Source: Streptomyces drozdowiczii (GTDB lineage Bacteria; Actinomycetota; Actinomycetes; Streptomycetales; Streptomycetaceae). Taken from it: a stretch of DNA of 64,000 nucleotides. Positions 11,494 to 23,952 of this stretch are shown here, in pieces. The position numbers were made by a program, and so were the translations under genes. Position 1 is the stretch's first letter. Every line of letters begins with the position of its first letter. The notes below the pieces were generated by a model, which was not told the origin of the DNA, did no database searches, and saw nothing but the letters and a program-made list of their open reading frames with translations. The stretch is taken from NCBI RefSeq assembly GCF_026167665.1, contig NZ_CP098740.1, positions 434,001 through 498,000 of the forward strand, written 5' to 3'.

Positions 11494-14400
11494 CCGTGGA
11501 CGCGACGTCCGGCGCGGGCAGCGCCGCCCGGTCCAGCTTCCCGTTCGGCGTCAACGGCAACGCGTCGAGCAGCACGAACCCGGACGGAACCAGGTACTCC
11601 GGCAGCCGGTCGCCCAGGTGTGCGGCGAGTGCCGCCGGGGTCGTCCCGGCCGGGTCCGACGGGACGACGTAGGCGACGATCCGGTCCTCCCGGGCGAGCA
11701 CCGCGACCTGGGCAACGCCTGCGTGGGCGGTGAGCTCGGCCTCGATCTCGCCGGGTTCGATGCGGAAGCCGCGCACCTTGACCTGGTGGTCGGCCCGGCC
11801 GGCGAACTCCAGCTCGCCGTGGGCTCCCCAGCGCACCAGGTCTCCGGTGCGGTACATGCGCGCGCCGGCCGGCCCGTACGGATCGGCGACGAAACGGCCG
11901 GCGGTCAGCCCGGGCCGGTCGAGGTAGCCCCGGGCGAGCCCGGTGCCGGCGAGGTACAGCTCGCCCAGGACGCCGGGGGCGACCGGTCGCAGGGCCTCGT
12001 CCAGGACGTACACCCGGCAGTTGTCGACGGGACGGCCGATCGGCACGGGCCGCGGGCAGTCGGCCGGGTCGCCGGGGAGGGCGTAGGCGGTGACGACGTG
12101 GGTCTCGGCGGGGCCGTAGTGGTTGTGCAGCACCCGGCCGGGCCGGGCGGCGAAGCGGCGTACGGCACCGCCCAGGCGCATCGCCTCCCCGGCCTGGGCG
12201 ACGAGCCGCAGGTGCGGCAGTTCGAGACCGGCTTCCTCGACGGCCTCGGCCAGTGCCTCGACCACCAGGTTCGGTGCGAACAGCTCCTGGACGCGGTGGC
12301 GGTCCAGCCAGTGGGCGAACAGTTCGGCGCTGCGGCGCTGCTCCTCGGTGGGCACCACCAGGGTCTTCCCGTACAGCAGGGCGGACAGCATCTCCTGCAC
12401 GGAGACGTCGAAGCTGATCGCGGTGAACTGCGCGGTGCGCGTGCCGGGTTCGCCGCCGACGGCGCGGTGGTGCCAGGCCAGCAGGTTGAGCAGGGCGGCG
12501 GCGGGCATGACGACGGCCTTGGGCCGGCCGGTGGAGCCGGAGGTGTAGATGACGTAGGCCGGGTGGCGGGTGTCCGCGCGCACGCCCGGGTCGTGCTCGG
12601 GCAGTGTGCCGGACGGCGTCACGGCGGCGAGGTCGTCGAGCACCACGGCCGGGCGCGCGTCCTCCATCATGTACGCGATGCGGGCGGCCGGGTAGTCCGG
12701 GTCCACCGGCAGGTACGCCGCGCCGGTCTTCAGTACCGCGAGCACGGCGACCACCAGCTCGGCGGAGCGCGGCAGCCGCAGGGCGACGACCTGCTCGGGG
12801 CCCGCCCCTCGGGCCGTCAGGGCGTGGGCGAGGCGGTTGGCCCGGCGGTTCAGCTCCCCGTACGACAGCACGGTGTCCTCGAAAACCACGGCCGGGGCGT
12901 CGGGGGTGGCCCGGACCCGCTGCTCGAAGAGTGCGGGGAGGGTGGTGTCGGCGGCCGGGCGGGCGGTGTCGTTGCGGGCGGCCAGCAGCTCGTGCCGTTC
13001 GGCGGCGGTGAGGACGTCGATCCGGCTCAGCGGGAGCCCCGGATCGGCGACGACCGCCGCGAGCAGCCGCAGCCAGCGGGCGACCAACGACTCCACGGTG
13101 GCGGGGTCGAACAGGTCGGTGCTGTACTCGACGCGCCCGACGATGCCCTCGGCGGCGCCGGGGCCGCCGCGCTCCAGGAGGTGGAAGCCGAGGTCGAACA
13201 TCGTCGTCGGCGTCCCCACCAGGACGGGTTCGGTGGCGAGACCGCTCAGGGCGAAATCGGTGCGGGGCACGTTCTGGAGGGCCAGCAGCACCTGGAACAG
13301 CGGCTGGCGGGTGAGCGAGCGGGCCGGGTTCAGCGCCTCCACGACCTGCTCGAACGGCAGGTCCTGGTGGGCGTACGCGCCGAGCGCGTTCTCCCGGACG
13401 CGGCCCAGCAGTTCGGCGAACGTGGGGTCGCCCGAGGTGTCGGTGCGCAGGACCAGCGTGTTGACGAAGAACCCGATGAGGTCGTCGAGGGCCTGGTCGG
13501 TGCGGCCGGCGATGAGGCTGCCGACCGGGATGTCCTTGCCCGCCCCGAGTTTGTCGAGCAGGGAGGCCAGGGCGGCCTGGAGCACCATGTACACGCTGGC
13601 GCCGTGCTCGCGGCCGAGGCGGACCAGCCCGGCGTGGAGTTCCGCGTCCAGCTCGATCGCGAGCCGGCCGCCGGCACTGGAAGGGGTTGCGGGGCGGGGG
13701 CGGTCGGCGGGGAGCCGGATCTGTTCCGGCAGGCCCGCGAGCGTCCGGGTCCAGTAGTCGGTCTGCCGGGCGAGCAGGCTGTCCTCGTCGGACGCGTCAC
13801 CGAGGAGTTGGTGCTGCCAGAGGGTGTAGTCGGCGTACTGAACGGGAAGCGGTGCCCACTGCGGGGCCTCGCCACGGACGCGTGCCGCGTACGCGGTGGC
13901 CAGGTCGGCGGCGAGCGGTCCGAGCGACCAGCCGTCCCCGGCGATGTGGTGCATCACGAGGAGCAGTACGTGCTCGTCCGCCGCGACCTCGAACACCTCG
14001 GCGCGCAGGGGAGGTTCGGCGGCCAGGTCGAAACCGCGCGCGGCGGCGGCCGTGAGCAGTTCCGGCAGTGTCTGCGTGTCGGCCGGGGTCACCGCCAGGG
14101 CCGGGTGTGCTTCTCCGACCGGCAGGACGTGCTGGTACGGCACCCCTTCCTCGGCGGGGAACACCGTACGCAGAGTTTCGTGCCGGTCCACGAGGTCACC
14201 GAGCGCCGCTGCGAGGGCGGCGGGGTCCAGCGGGCCGGTGAGCCGCCAGCCGAGGGGCATGTTGTAGACGGATGCGGCGCCCTCCAGCTGGCGCAGGAAC
14301 CAGAGGCGGCGCTGAGCGGAGGACAGCGGCACCCGCTCGGGCAGCTCCGCCGGTGCCAGTGCGGGCCGGGCCCGGCCGGCGGCGCCCAGCCCCGCGGCCA

Positions 14401-17400
14401 GTCCGGCCACGGTCGGCGTACGGAAGAGGGTGGGGAGGGCCAGCTCCACGTTGAGCGTCGCGCGGACGCGGGCGACGAGCCGGGTGGCGAGCAGGGAGTG
14501 CCCGCCGAGGTCGAAGAAGTCGTCGTCGGCGCCGACCCGGGGCACCCCCAGCACCTCGGCGAACAGCCCGGCCAGTACGTGTTCCTCGGGCGTACGCGGC
14601 GCCCGGCCGGCCGTCGTGGCGGCGTCGGGCTCGGGCAGGGCGCGCCGGTCCAGCTTGCCGTTGGGGGTCAGCGGCAGCGCGTCGAGCGGAACGAAGGCGG
14701 CGGGCACCATGTACTCCGGCAGCCGCTCACGCAGGTGCGCCCGCAGCCCCTCGGTCTGCGGCGCGGCACCGGCGGCGGGTTGCACGTACGCGATCAGCCT
14801 GGAGCCCTGCGCGCCGTCCTGCCGGGCGACCACGGCGGTACGTGCGATGTCCTCGTGCTCGCCGAGGACGGCCTCGATCTCGCCCAGCTCGATGCGGAAA
14901 CCGCGTACCTTCACCTGATCGTCCGTACGCCCCAGGAACTCGAGGTTCCCGTCCGCGTTCCAGCGCACCAGGTCACCCGTGCGGTACATGCGCGTACCGT
15001 CCGGGCCGTACGGGTCGGCGACGAACCGTCCTGCCGTCAGGCCCGGCCGGTTCAGGTAGCCGCGCGCCAGCCCGGAGCCCGCGATGTACAGCTCGCCCGC
15101 CACACCGGTCGGCACCGGTCGCAAGGCGCCGTCCAGCACATGGAGTCGGGCGTTGGCGACGGGCCTGCCGATGACCGGGCGCGGGCTCGATGCCACGGGC
15201 GCGGTCACCGAGTTGACCGTGCACTCGGAGGGCCCGTACAGGTTGTGGCACACCGTCCCCTCGGCGTCCCTCAGCCGCTCCCACAGCTGCTGCGGGACGG
15301 CCTCACCGCCAGCCGCGACCAGCGACGGACGACGCCGGGAACCGTCCAGCAGCCCTTGCTCGACCAGCACCGCGAGGTAGGAGGGGGTCGCCTCGACATA
15401 GTCCAGACCGCGGCGCGCCGCGTAGTCGAGGTAAGCCTGCGGATCGGTCCACGTCGCCTCGTCCAGGACGTGCAGCTCATGCCCGGCGAACACGGCGAAC
15501 AGCTGGTCCAGAGAGGCGTCGAACGACACGGACGTGGTGAGCCCGACGCGCAGCCGCTCCCCCGTCGGCGAGACCAGCAGGCCGTGGTGCGCGTACAGGT
15601 TGACCAGACCGGTGTGCGTGACGACGACGCCCTTGGGGCGGCCGGTGGACCCCGAGGTGTAGATGACGTAGACCGGCTGGGCCGGATCGACCGGCACCAT
15701 CGGGTCGGTGGCGGGGCACCCTTCGATCAGCGCGGAGGTCTCCGGGTCGTCGAGCACCAACCGGTCGTCGGCCACCCCCGGAAGGCTCTGCCCGGTACGC
15801 GTATCGGTCACGGTGAGCACGGGCCGGGCGTCGTCCAGGAGGTACGCGATCCGAGCGGCCGGGTACTCCGGATCCACCGGCACATACGCCGCCCCCGACT
15901 TCAGCACCGCGAGAATCGCCACCACCAGCTCCGCCGACCTCGGCAACGCCACCGCGACCAACCGCTCCGGACCCGCACCCCGCGCGATCAGCACACGCGC
16001 CAGCCGGTTCGCCCGCGCATCCAACTCCGCATACGACAGGAAGGCATCGCCGCACACGAGCGCCGTCAGGTCCGGGTGCTGCCGGACATGTTCCCGGAAC
16101 AGCTCCGGCACCGTTTCGGTGCCGGTCTGGGCCGACGGTCCGGTGCCCAGCGCCGCAAGTGCTGCGTGCTCGTCGGCAGTGAGCAGGTCGAGCCGGCTGA
16201 GCCGCTGCCGGGGGTCCGCGACCGCGATGCGGAGCAGCCGCTCCCACCGGGCGAGCATCGTCTCGACGGTGGCCGGGTCGTACAGGTCTTCGGCGTACTC
16301 GACGGACCCTTCGAGCCCGTCCGGGGAGCCGTCCTCCGCGTGCCGTTCGGACATCGTGAAGATGAGGTCCAGCTTGGCCGTGGCCGACGCGGACGGCATG
16401 TCCTCGACGCGCAGGCCGGGCGGAGCGAAGTCGGCTCGGGGCGCGTTCTGGAGCGCCAGCATGACCTGGAACAACGGGTGGTGCGCGAGTGACCGGGACG
16501 GGTTCAGCACCTCGACCAGGTATTCGAACGGCACGTCCTGGTGGGCATACCCGGCGAGCGCGGTGTCCCGGACCCGTTCCAGCAGCTCGGCGAAGGTCGG
16601 GTCGCCCGAGGTGTCGGTGCGGAAGACCAGGGTGTTGACGAAGTAGCCGATCAGCTCGTCCTGCGCCTGGTCGGTGCGGCCGGCAACCGGGCTGCCGACC
16701 GGGATGTCGTCGCCGGCCCCCAGCTTGCTCAGCAGGGCGGCCAACCCCGCCTGGAGCACCATGAACAGGCTCGTCCCGTGGGCGCGGGCCAGCTCGCGGA
16801 GCCCCCGGTGCAGGTCGGCGTCCAGGCCGGCGCGCACGGAACCGCCCCGGTGCGAGGCGACCGCCGGGCGGGGCCGGTCGGCGGGCAGCTCGATCAGCTC
16901 GGGGAGCCCGGCGAGCTGCCGGGTCCAGTAGTCGGCCTGGGCGGCGAGCAGGCTGCCCCGGTCGGCGGAGTCGCCGAGGAGTTCGTGCTGCCAGAGGGTG
17001 TAGTCGGCGTACTGGACGGGAAGCGGCGCCCACTGCGGGGCCTCGCCACGGACGCGCGCCGCGTAGGCGTCGGTCAGGCCCTGGGCGAGGGGGCTCAGCG
17101 ACCAGCCGTCGCCCGCGATGTGGTGGAGCACCAGGTGGAGGACGTGGTCGTCCGGTGCGAGGGCGAACAGCTCGGCGCGCAGCGGCAGGTCGGTTGCCAG
17201 GTCGAAGCGCCGGTCCCGCACCGCCGCCATCAGGGCGGGCAGCCCGGCCTCGGTGGTGTGGTGCACGGGCAGACCGGGGCGAGCTTCGGCCGCGGCCAGC
17301 ACGCGCTGGTGCGGGACGCCGTCGACCGCCGGGAACACGGTGCGCAGGCTCTCGTGCCGGGCGACGACGTCGGCCAGGGCGGCTTCCAGGGCCCGCAGGT

Positions 17401-20400
17401 CCAGGTCGCCGGAGAGCCGCCAGGCGAGGGAGATGTGGTAGTTGGCGCCCGCGCCTTCCAGCTGGTGGAGGAACCACAGCCGGCGCTGCGCGAACGACAG
17501 CGGGATCATCTCGGGGCGCTCGCGGCGCGCCAATGCTGCCTGTGCCGGTCCGGCGGCGGGCAGGGCGGCGGCCAGGGCTGCGGGGGTCGGCGCCTCGAAG
17601 AGCGTACGCAGCGGCATCTCCACGCCGAGCGTGGCGCGGATCCGGGCGGCGAGTCGGGTGGCGAGCAGGGAGTGCCCGCCGAGCTCGAAGAAGCCGTCGT
17701 CCACGCCGGCCGACGGAATGCCCAGGACCTCCGCGAACAGCTGGCAGAGAATTTGCTCCTGGGCGGTGCGCGGCGCGCGGGACGTGGCCGCCGGGGTGAG
17801 GTCGGGGACGGGTAGGGCGCGGTGGTCGAGCTTGCCGTTGACGGTGAGCGGCAGGGCGTCGAGCGTGACGAACGCGGCGGGCACCATGTGCTCGGGCAGC
17901 CGCTCGCGCAGGTACGCGCGCAGCGCGGCGGCATCGGCTGCCCGTACGTCGGCTGCCCGCAGCTCGGCTGCCGGTACGAGGTACGCGACGAGCCGGGTGT
18001 CGTCGGCCCTGTCCTGGCGGGCGAGGACGGCGACCTGCGCGATGTCCGGATGCGCGGCCAGGACCGCTTCGATCTCGCCCAGCTCGATGCGGAAACCGCG
18101 CACCTTCACCTGCTGGTCGGCCCGGCCGACGTAGCGCAGGGTGCCGTCCGGGGTACGGCGCACCACGTCGCCGCTGCGGTACATGCGTGAGCCCGCGGGT
18201 CCGTAGGGGTCGGCCACGAAGCGCCCTGCGGTGAGGCCGGGCCGGTTCAGGTAGCCGCGTGCCAGGCAGGGGCCCGCGACGTACAGCTCGCCGGGGACGC
18301 CCGGGGCGACCGGGCGCAGGCCGGCGTCGAGTACGTAGGCCCGGAGGTCGGGGAGGGCGGTGCCGATGTCGCCGGGGGCGGTGGCGGTCCGGCCGAGTTC
18401 CGCGTAGGTGACGTGCACCGTGGTCTCGGTGATGCCGTACATGTTGACCAGGCGCGGCGCGTCCTCGGGGTGGCGCTCGTACCAGCTGGTGAGCCGGGCG
18501 TGTTCCAGCGCCTCGCCGCCGAAGACCACCGTGCGCAGGGCGAGCCGACGGCCGGTGTCCGGGGCCTCGGCGTCGGCCCGCATCAGCTGGTAGAAGGCGG
18601 ACGGCGTCTGGTTGAGCACGGTCACCCGCTCGCGGGCGAGCAGGTCCAGGAACCGGCCGGGCGAACGGCTGGTCTCGTGGTCCACGACGACCAGGCGGCC
18701 GCCGTGCAGCAGGGGACCCCACAGCTCCCAGACCGAGAAGTCGAAGGAGTAGGAGTGGAAGAGGGTCCACACGTCGTCGGCGCCGAAACCGAACCGCTCG
18801 CGTGTGGTGTCGAAGAGACGCACCACATTGCGGTGCGGGATCACGACGCCCTTCGGCTCACCGGTGGAGCCGGAGGTGTGGATGACATAGGCGGCGTGGG
18901 CCGGGTCGACGGTGATCCCCGGGTCGGAGTCGGGCAGTCCGTCGAGGTCGGCGGTGTCCAGCAGCAGCCGCTCCACGCCCCACACGTCGACCTGACTGGT
19001 CGTCAGCACCAGTGACGGCCGGGTGTCCTGGAGCAGGTAGGCGATCCGGGCCGCCGGGTACTCCGGGTCCACCGGAACGTACGCCGCTCCCGCCTTGAGT
19101 ACCGCGAGCACCGCCACGACCTGCTCCGCCGAGCGCGGAAGCGCCAGCGCCACCAACTGCTCCGGCACGACGCCCCGTTCGATCAGGGCGTGCGCCAGCC
19201 GGTTGGCGCGGGCGTTCAGCGCCCCGTACGTGAGTGTGGTCGCGCCGTCCGTGAGGGCGATGGCGTCGGGGGTGGCCCGCACCTGGCGCTCGAACAGCTC
19301 GGGCAGGCTGTGCCGGGGAGGTTCCGCACTCCGGCCGGCTGGCAGCAGTGCCCGGAGTTCGTCGGCGGACAGCACGTCCACCTGGCCGATGCGCCGTCCG
19401 GGATCGGCGGCGACGGCGCGCAGCAGCCGCAGCCAGCGCTCGACGATGCCGGTGACGGTGGCCGCGTCGAACAGGTCCGTGCTGTACTCCACCACGCCCG
19501 ACAGCCCTTCGTTGCCGGGCTGTTCGGCCAGGACGAAGGTCAGGTCGCACTTGGCCGTGCCGGTGGGGACCAGGTCGGACGCCACGCGCAGCCGGGGCAG
19601 GTCGAAGGTGCCGGAGGGCGCGTTCTGAAGGGTGAGCATCGTCTGGAACAGCGGGTGGTGCGCGAGGGTCCGCGCCGGGTTCAGCGCCTCGACCAGGTGC
19701 TCGAACGGCACGTCCTGGTGGGCGTAGGCGCTCAGTGCCTCGGAGCGCACCCGGGCGAGGAGTTCGGTGAACGTCGGGTCGCCGGACAGGTCGGTGCGCA
19801 GCACCAGTGTGTTGACGAAGAAGCCCACCAGATCGTCCAGGGCCTCATCGGTGCGCCCCGCCACGGGCGTGCCGATCGGGATGTCGATCCCGGCTCCCAA
19901 CTTGCCGAGCAGCGCGGCAAGACCGGCCTGGAGCACCATGAAGAGGCTGGCGCCGCCGTCACGGGCGACCGCGCGCAGGTCCTCGCACAGCTCCGCGTCC
20001 ACGCTGACCGGCAGCTGGGCGCCCCGGTAGGACATCACCTCGGGCCTGGGCCGGTCGAAGGGCAGCTCGACCTGGTCGGGCAGGCCCGCCAGCCGCTCGC
20101 GCCAGTGGGCGAGCTGGGCACCCAGCAGGCTGTCCGGGTCGCTCCCGTCGCCCAGCAGTTCGCGCTGCCACAACGTGTAGTCGGCGTACTGGACCGGCAG
20201 CGGGGACCACTGCGGCTTCGCGCCCTCGGTCCGGGCCGCGTAGGCGGTCGTCAGGTCCTGCGAGAGCGGGCCCGTCGACCAGCCGTCACCGGCGATGTGG
20301 TGGACGACAAGCAGGAGTACGTGCTCCTCGTCGCCGAGGCGGAACAGCTCGGCGCGCAGGGGCGGTTCGCCGGAGAGATCGAAGCCCTGCCGGGCCGCCT

Positions 20401-20905
20401 CGGCCAGCCGGTCGGGCAGTTCGCGCTCGCCGGTCTCGGTCACCCGCAGCCGGGGCCGGGCCGCGTCGGGGTCCAGCACCCGCTGGCACGGCACTCCGGC
20501 GACCGAGGGGAAGACGGTGCGCAGGCTCTCGTGGCGTTCGACCACGTCCGCCAGGGCGGCTTCGAGGGCGCGCCCGTCCAGGCTCCCGGTCAGCCGCAGG
20601 GCGAGGGGGATGTTGTACGTGGCGCTCGGGCCCTCCATGCGGTGCAGGAACCAGAGCCGGCGCTGCGCGAAGGAGAGCGGCACGGTCTCGGGCCGATCCC
20701 GCCGGCCCAGCGCCGGGCGCGCCTGTCCTGCCGCGTCCACCCTGGCCGCCAGCCCGGCCACCGTCGGCGCGTCGAACAGGTCGCTGAGGCGCAGCTCCAC
20801 GCCCAGCACGGACCGGGCCCGGGCGATGAGCCGGGTGCCGAGCAGGGAGTGTCCGCCGAGGTCGAAGAAGCCGTCGTCCAGGCCGACTTGGCCGACGCCC
20901 AGCAC
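11072..20905 (-). CDS. NRPS, middle part: T1, modules 2, 3 and 4 up to A4
   Basis: From the GTG at 20905 the frame encodes T1 (1-70), C2 (70-520), A2 (535-1025), T2, C3 (1125-1570), A3 (1600-2085), T3, C4 (2190-2630) and A4 (2650-3130). The last 130 or so residues (below 11493) are out-of-frame noise down to the stop at 11072. Codes read by eye: A2 DFWNVGMVH matches the Thr code; A4 DVQLAAHVV matches Pro codes except position 299; A3 DADEAGLVN is close to A1 and unassigned. C domains look like LCL types and there is no E domain. The GTG lies inside T1, so it is not a convincing gene start. The meaningful frame begins near 20960, where the upstream segment breaks, so both are probably one gene interrupted by a 1-bp deletion. 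Confidence 0.87.
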   Translation of the reverse strand: MLGVGQVGLDDGFFDLGGHSLLGTRLIARARSVLGVELRLSDLFDAPTVAGLAARVDAAGQARPALGRRDRPETVPLSFAQRRLWFLHRMEGPSATYNIPLALRLTGSLDGRALEAALADVVERHESLRTVFPSVAGVPCQRVLDPDAARPRLRVTETGERELPDRLAEAARQGFDLSGEPPLRAELFRLGDEEHVLLLVVHHIAGDGWSTGPLSQDLTTAYAARTEGAKPQWSPLPVQYADYTLWQRELLGDGSDPDSLLGAQLAHWRERLAGLPDQVELPFDRPRPEVMSYRGAQLPVSVDAELCEDLRAVARDGGASLFMVLQAGLAALLGKLGAGIDIPIGTPVAGRTDEALDDLVGFFVNTLVLRTDLSGDPTFTELLARVRSEALSAYAHQDVPFEHLVEALNPARTLAHHPLFQTMLTLQNAPSGTFDLPRLRVASDLVPTGTAKCDLTFVLAEQPGNEGLSGVVEYSTDLFDAATVTGIVERWLRLLRAVAADPGRRIGQVDVLSADELRALLPAGRSAEPPRHSLPELFERQVRATPDAIALTDGATTLTYGALNARANRLAHALIERGVVPEQLVALALPRSAEQVVAVLAVLKAGAAYVPVDPEYPAARIAYLLQDTRPSLVLTTSQVDVWGVERLLLDTADLDGLPDSDPGITVDPAHAAYVIHTSGSTGEPKGVVIPHRNVVRLFDTTRERFGFGADDVWTLFHSYSFDFSVWELWGPLLHGGRLVVVDHETSRSPGRFLDLLARERVTVLNQTPSAFYQLMRADAEAPDTGRRLALRTVVFGGEALEHARLTSWYERHPEDAPRLVNMYGITETTVHVTYAELGRTATAPGDIGTALPDLRAYVLDAGLRPVAPGVPGELYVAGPCLARGYLNRPGLTAGRFVADPYGPAGSRMYRSGDVVRRTPDGTLRYVGRADQQVKVRGFRIELGEIEAVLAAHPDIAQVAVLARQDRADDTRLVAYLVPAAELRAADVRAADAAALRAYLRERLPEHMVPAAFVTLDALPLTVNGKLDHRALPVPDLTPAATSRAPRTAQEQILCQLFAEVLGIPSAGVDDGFFELGGHSLLATRLAARIRATLGVEMPLRTLFEAPTPAALAAALPAAGPAQAALARRERPEMIPLSFAQRRLWFLHQLEGAGANYHISLAWRLSGDLDLRALEAALADVVARHESLRTVFPAVDGVPHQRVLAAAEARPGLPVHHTTEAGLPALMAAVRDRRFDLATDLPLRAELFALAPDDHVLHLVLHHIAGDGWSLSPLAQGLTDAYAARVRGEAPQWAPLPVQYADYTLWQHELLGDSADRGSLLAAQADYWTRQLAGLPELIELPADRPRPAVASHRGGSVRAGLDADLHRGLRELARAHGTSLFMVLQAGLAALLSKLGAGDDIPVGSPVAGRTDQAQDELIGYFVNTLVFRTDTSGDPTFAELLERVRDTALAGYAHQDVPFEYLVEVLNPSRSLAHHPLFQVMLALQNAPRADFAPPGLRVEDMPSASATAKLDLIFTMSERHAEDGSPDGLEGSVEYAEDLYDPATVETMLARWERLLRIAVADPRQRLSRLDLLTADEHAALAALGTGPSAQTGTETVPELFREHVRQHPDLTALVCGDAFLSYAELDARANRLARVLIARGAGPERLVAVALPRSAELVVAILAVLKSGAAYVPVDPEYPAARIAYLLDDARPVLTVTDTRTGQSLPGVADDRLVLDDPETSALIEGCPATDPMVPVDPAQPVYVIYTSGSTGRPKGVVVTHTGLVNLYAHHGLLVSPTGERLRVGLTTSVSFDASLDQLFAVFAGHELHVLDEATWTDPQAYLDYAARRGLDYVEATPSYLAVLVEQGLLDGSRRRPSLVAAGGEAVPQQLWERLRDAEGTVCHNLYGPSECTVNSVTAPVASSPRPVIGRPVANARLHVLDGALRPVPTGVAGELYIAGSGLARGYLNRPGLTAGRFVADPYGPDGTRMYRTGDLVRWNADGNLEFLGRTDDQVKVRGFRIELGEIEAVLGEHEDIARTAVVARQDGAQGSRLIAYVQPAAGAAPQTEGLRAHLRERLPEYMVPAAFVPLDALPLTPNGKLDRRALPEPDAATTAGRAPRTPEEHVLAGLFAEVLGVPRVGADDDFFDLGGHSLLATRLVARVRATLNVELALPTLFRTPTVAGLAAGLGAAGRARPALAPAELPERVPLSSAQRRLWFLRQLEGAASVYNMPLGWRLTGPLDPAALAAALGDLVDRHETLRTVFPAEEGVPYQHVLPVGEAHPALAVTPADTQTLPELLTAAAARGFDLAAEPPLRAEVFEVAADEHVLLLVMHHIAGDGWSLGPLAADLATAYAARVRGEAPQWAPLPVQYADYTLWQHQLLGDASDEDSLLARQTDYWTRTLAGLPEQIRLPADRPRPATPSSAGGRLAIELDAELHAGLVRLGREHGASVYMVLQAALASLLDKLGAGKDIPVGSLIAGRTDQALDDLIGFFVNTLVLRTDTSGDPTFAELLGRVRENALGAYAHQDLPFEQVVEALNPARSLTRQPLFQVLLALQNVPRTDFALSGLATEPVLVGTPTTMFDLGFHLLERGGPGAAEGIVGRVEYSTDLFDPATVESLVARWLRLLAAVVADPGLPLSRIDVLTAAERHELLAARNDTARPAADTTLPALFEQRVRATPDAPAVVFEDTVLSYGELNRRANRLAHALTARGAGPEQVVALRLPRSAELVVAVLAVLKTGAAYLPVDPDYPAARIAYMMEDARPAVVLDDLAAVTPSGTLPEHDPGVRADTRHPAYVIYTSGSTGRPKAVVMPAAALLNLLAWHHRAVGGEPGTRTAQFTAISFDVSVQEMLSALLYGKTLVVPTEEQRRSAELFAHWLDRHRVQELFAPNLVVEALAEAVEEAGLELPHLRLVAQAGEAMRLGGAVRRFAARPGRVLHNHYGPAETHVVTAYALPGDPADCPRPVPIGRPVDNCRVYVLDEALRPVAPGVLGELYLAGTGLARGYLDRPGLTAGRFVADPYGPAGARMYRTGDLVRWGAHGELEFAGRADHQVKVRGFRIEPGEIEAELTAHAGVAQVAVLAREDRIVAYVVPSDPAGTTPAALAAHLGDRLPEYLVPSGFVLLDALPLTPNGKLDRAALPAPDVASTGAAGRRAPRRNRSCASCSPTSWASPGSGPTTTSSRWAGTPYSPPGSSRGSGRPSVSNWNCAPCSATRPPPGWRPGCTTPAPRAAHSCPGLGARCCRCRSPSAASGSSSSSARRAPPTTCRWPCGSPATSTGTRSAPPWPT
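11490..11496 (-). other. Apparent 1-bp deletion in A4-T4 linker
   Basis: The coding strand has a run of five G here. The linker in the homologous module at about 8430 is one base longer, and adding one base restores a normal [15 protein letters not shown] linker into T4. The frame of 11072-20905 is lost and that of 1-11493 begins. A homopolymer sequencing error is the simplest reading. Confidence 0.8.
15619..16068 (-). repeat. Near-identical A-domain segment, copy in A3
   Basis: This 450-nt stretch covers the A1-A3 core motifs of A3 and is nearly identical in DNA to 21977-22428 in A1, including synonymous positions. Similarity is high again at 14871-15300 versus 21222-21650. The part between them, which carries the A4 specificity region, is less similar. 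Confidence 0.8.
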
Positions 20906-23859
20906 TTCGGCGAAGAGCCCGGCGAGCAGGTGCTCGACCGCGCTGCGCGGGGCGCGGCCCGGTGCGGCGGGCCGGTGGTCGGGGCCGGGAGCGCGCGTCG
21001 GTCCAGCTTGCCGTTGGGGGTCAGCGGCAGAGCGTCCAGCACCACGATCACCGAAGGCACCATGTGCGCCGGGAGCCGATCGCGGAGCCAGGTCCGCAGT
21101 GTGTCCTGTCGGGCGTCGTGTCCGGCGGTGGGTACGACGTAGGCGACGAGGCGGGGCTCCTCGTCGGTGCGCACGGTGACGGCGGTGCGTGCGATGTCCG
21201 GGTGCTCGGCGAGGACGGCCTCGATCTCGCCCAGCTCGATGCGGAAGCCGCGTACCTTCACCTGATCGTCCGTACGCCCCAGGAATTCGAGGTCGCCCTC
21301 GGAGTTCCAGCGCACCAGGTCACCGGTGCGGTACATGCGCGTACCGTCCGGGCCGTAAGGGTCAGCCACAAACCGCCCAGCCGTCAGGCCAGGCCGGTTG
21401 AGGTAGCCGCGCGCCAATCCCGCACCCGCGATGTACAGCTCGCCCGCCACACCACCCGGCACCGGCCGCAACGCACCGTCCAGCACATGGAGCCGGGCGT
21501 TGCCGACGGGCCGGCCGATGACGGGGCGCGGGCTCGACGCCACGGTCGCGGTCACCGAGTTGACCGTGCACTCGGAGGGTCCGTACAGATTGACGCAGTG
21601 CGTGCCCTCGGCCGCCCGCAACCGCTCCCACAGCTGCTGCGGGACGGCCTCACCGCCGGCCGCGAGCATCGCGGGACTGCGTCGCTCGTCGCTCAACAGG
21701 CCCTGCGATACGAGGTCGTGGAGGTACGAGGGTGTGGCCTCGACGTAATCCAGCTCGTGGTCACCCGCGTAGGCGACGAACGCCTCCGGGTCCGTCCAGG
21801 TCGCATGGTCCAGGACGTGCAGCTCATGGCCCGCGAAGGGGGCCATGAGCTGGTTCCAGGAGGCGTCGAAGGACACCGAGGTGGTGAGCGCCACCCGCAG
21901 CCGCTGCCGGTCCTTCAGCAGAGGGGCGAACAGTGCGTGCCGGTGGTCCGTGAGCAGGTCGGCCAGGCCGCCGTGCGTGACGACGACGCCCTTGGGACGG
22001 CCGGTGGACCCCGAGGTGTAGATGACGTAGGCGGGGTGACCGGCATCGACCGGCACCATCGGGTCGGTGGCGGGGCACCCTTCGATCAGCCCGGAGGTCT
22101 CCGGGGCGTCGAGCACCAACCGGTCGTCGGCCACCCCCGGAAGGCTCTGCCCGGTACGCGTGTCGGTCACGGTGAGCACGGGCCGGGCGTCGTCCAGGAG
22201 GTACGCGATCCGAGCGGCCGGGTACTCCGGGTCCACCGGCACATACGCAGCCCCCGACCTCAGCACCGCGAGAATCGCCACCACCAGCTCAGCCGACCTC
22301 GGCAACGCCACCGCGACCAACCGCTCCGGACCCGCACCCCGCGCGATCAGCACGCGCGCCAGCCGGTTCGCCCGCGCATCCAACTCCGCATACGACAACG
22401 ACACATCGCCACACACGAGCGCCGTCAGATCCGGAGCCCTCCGCACCTGCTCCCGGAACAGCTCCGGCAGGCTCGCGGCCGAGGGCGTGGCGGTCGGCCC
22501 GGTGCCCAGCCGCGCGAGCGCGGCGTGCTCCTCGCCCGTGAGGAGGTCGACACCGCCCACCGTCGCGTCCGCGTCGAGGTCCGCGACGGCGTCGAGCAGG
22601 GCGAGCAGCCGTTCCTGGTGTGCGGCGAGGTCGTCGTCGCCGTACGCGTCCGGCGCCCCGTGCAGCCGCAGCAGCGGAGGGTTGCCGTCCCGGTAGTCGA
22701 AGAGCCAGACGGCCAGGTCGGTGGTCGAGCCGGACACGAAGTGGTGCACGGACGCGGGGTGTCCGGCGAAGCCGGGCCTGGCGTGGAAGGCCATGATGTT
22801 GACGATCAGCGGGAACGCCGTGCCGATGCCGCCCGACGCGCCGAGGTCGCGCAGCAGGTCCTCGCCGCGGTACCGCTCGTGCGCGACGACCGCCTCGACC
22901 TCGCGCGCCACCTGGGCCACCAGCTCGCCCCACGGCATGTCCGGCCGCACGGTCAGCCGGAGCGGCACCACGTTGGACATCGTGCCGGGCACGGACATCA
23001 GGTCGCGGCCGGAGCCCCGGCGCGCGGTGACGGGCAGGGCGAGGACCACGTCCCGGGTGCCGCTCAGCCGGTGGGCGTAGAGCGCGGTCGCCGCGATCAC
23101 CACCCGGGACCACCTGACCCCGGCCCGGTTCGCCGCCGCCCGCAGCGCCTCCGGGTCCCGCAGCTCCCGCTCCCCGGCCACGCGCAGGACCTGGTGCGGG
23201 TCGGTCGCGGAGGCGTCGGTCAGCCGGGTCGGGGCGGGCAGGTCGGTGAAGCGGCCGGTCCAGTAGGCGCGGTCCGCCGTGAAGGCGTCGGAGGCCCGGT
23301 AGTCGGCGTCGCTGTCGACCAGCTCCCGCAGGGTGCCGAACGGGGAGGGGGCGACGGCGGCGCCCTCCGCCAGCGCCGAATACACCTCGCCGACCCGCTG
23401 CCGCACCATCGAGGCGCTGATCGCGTCCAGGACCACATGGTGGTACCTCAGGTACCAGAAGTACTCCGTGGGTGAAATCCGGATCAGCGCGTGGCCGAAC
23501 AGCGGATCGCGGGACAGGTCCAGCGGGCGGGCGAGGTCGCGCTCCATCCACTCCCGGGCGGCCGCCCGGGGGTCCGGCTCCGCCCCGAGGTCGAGGTGCG
23601 CCGGGGCCCAGTCCCAGGTCGCGCGGAGGATCTGGCGGGGGCCGGCCCCGTCGTCGGTGAAGGTGACGTGGAGGGCGTCGACCTCGTCCACCACCCGGCG
23701 CAGCGCCGCTTCGAACAGCTCCGGATCGATGGGCCCATGGATCTCCAGGCACTCACCGACGCGGTAACCCGGGATCGGCGTCGGCGCACTCTGTTCAGCG
23801 AGCCAGATCTCCCGTTGGGCCGCGGTCAGGGGAAGGACGTCGCCGTCACGACGGGACAT
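20590..23859 (-). CDS. NRPS, N-terminal part: starter C1 and A1
   Basis: The ATG at 23859 is preceded by GGAGG at 7-nt spacing; a start 63 nt further upstream has no such site. Residues 1-440 are a condensation domain resembling the first C domain of EntF-type synthetases ([18 protein letters not shown] near residue 140, with Ala in place of Gly after the Asp). Residues 460-955 are an A domain with [11 protein letters not shown] and a code read as DANEAGLVN, for which I know no match. Beyond about residue 960 the frame is wrong until a stop at 20590, and T1 continues in the next frame. A starter C domain implies that residue 1 is N-acylated by an acyl or aryl donor supplied from elsewhere. 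The exporter gene ends 93 nt upstream on the same strand. Confidence 0.88.
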   Translation of the reverse strand: MSRRDGDVLPLTAAQREIWLAEQSAPTPIPGYRVGECLEIHGPIDPELFEAALRRVVDEVDALHVTFTDDGAGPRQILRATWDWAPAHLDLGAEPDPRAAAREWMERDLARPLDLSRDPLFGHALIRISPTEYFWYLRYHHVVLDAISASMVRQRVGEVYSALAEGAAVAPSPFGTLRELVDSDADYRASDAFTADRAYWTGRFTDLPAPTRLTDASATDPHQVLRVAGERELRDPEALRAAANRAGVRWSRVVIAATALYAHRLSGTRDVVLALPVTARRGSGRDLMSVPGTMSNVVPLRLTVRPDMPWGELVAQVAREVEAVVAHERYRGEDLLRDLGASGGIGTAFPLIVNIMAFHARPGFAGHPASVHHFVSGSTTDLAVWLFDYRDGNPPLLRLHGAPDAYGDDDLAAHQERLLALLDAVADLDADATVGGVDLLTGEEHAALARLGTGPTATPSAASLPELFREQVRRAPDLTALVCGDVSLSYAELDARANRLARVLIARGAGPERLVAVALPRSAELVVAILAVLRSGAAYVPVDPEYPAARIAYLLDDARPVLTVTDTRTGQSLPGVADDRLVLDAPETSGLIEGCPATDPMVPVDAGHPAYVIYTSGSTGRPKGVVVTHGGLADLLTDHRHALFAPLLKDRQRLRVALTTSVSFDASWNQLMAPFAGHELHVLDHATWTDPEAFVAYAGDHELDYVEATPSYLHDLVSQGLLSDERRSPAMLAAGGEAVPQQLWERLRAAEGTHCVNLYGPSECTVNSVTATVASSPRPVIGRPVGNARLHVLDGALRPVPGGVAGELYIAGAGLARGYLNRPGLTAGRFVADPYGPDGTRMYRTGDLVRWNSEGDLEFLGRTDDQVKVRGFRIELGEIEAVLAEHPDIARTAVTVRTDEEPRLVAYVVPTAGHDARQDTLRTWLRDRLPAHMVPSVIVVLDALPLTPNGKLDRRALPAPTTGPPHRAAPRAARSSTCSPGSSPKCWASAKSAWTTASSTSADTPCSAPGSSPGPGPCWAWSCASATCSTRRRWPGWRPGWTRQDRRARRWAGGIGPRPCRSPSRSAGSGSCTAWRARAPRTTSPSPCG
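20957..20992 (-). other. Apparent 1-bp deletion in A1-T1 linker
   Basis: The A1 frame is normal through RRALPAP, while T1 is normal from GRAPRS onward in the frame reached by a -1 shift. The exact base cannot be placed within the GC-rich linker. The position matches the A4-T4 break. Confidence 0.75.
21977..22428 (-). repeat. Near-identical A-domain segment, copy in A1
   Basis: Partner of 15619-16068. The two A domains differ mainly around the SFDAS specificity motif (239 is Asn in A1 and Asp in A3), which suggests recent duplication or gene conversion of one A domain followed by local change. Confidence 0.8.
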
Positions 23860-23952
23860 GGGGGTACCTCCAGAGGTATGAGAGGGCATGCGCGCAGGGC
23901 GCACCGGCCGCGGTGGCGTCACGCGGCCGGGCGGTGGGGCGGATTCCTGCGG

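Noticed and set aside
11490..20992. Programmed -1 frameshifting as the explanation for the NRPS breaks
   Set aside because: No clear slippery heptamer at the A1-T1 site, and a third similar break in an unrelated gene points to sequence errors.
1..23859. Streptogramin B identity for the NRPS product
   Set aside because: Thr-2 and Pro-4 agree, but the Phe, N-methyl-Tyr and final Val-like codes and the absence of an E domain do not.
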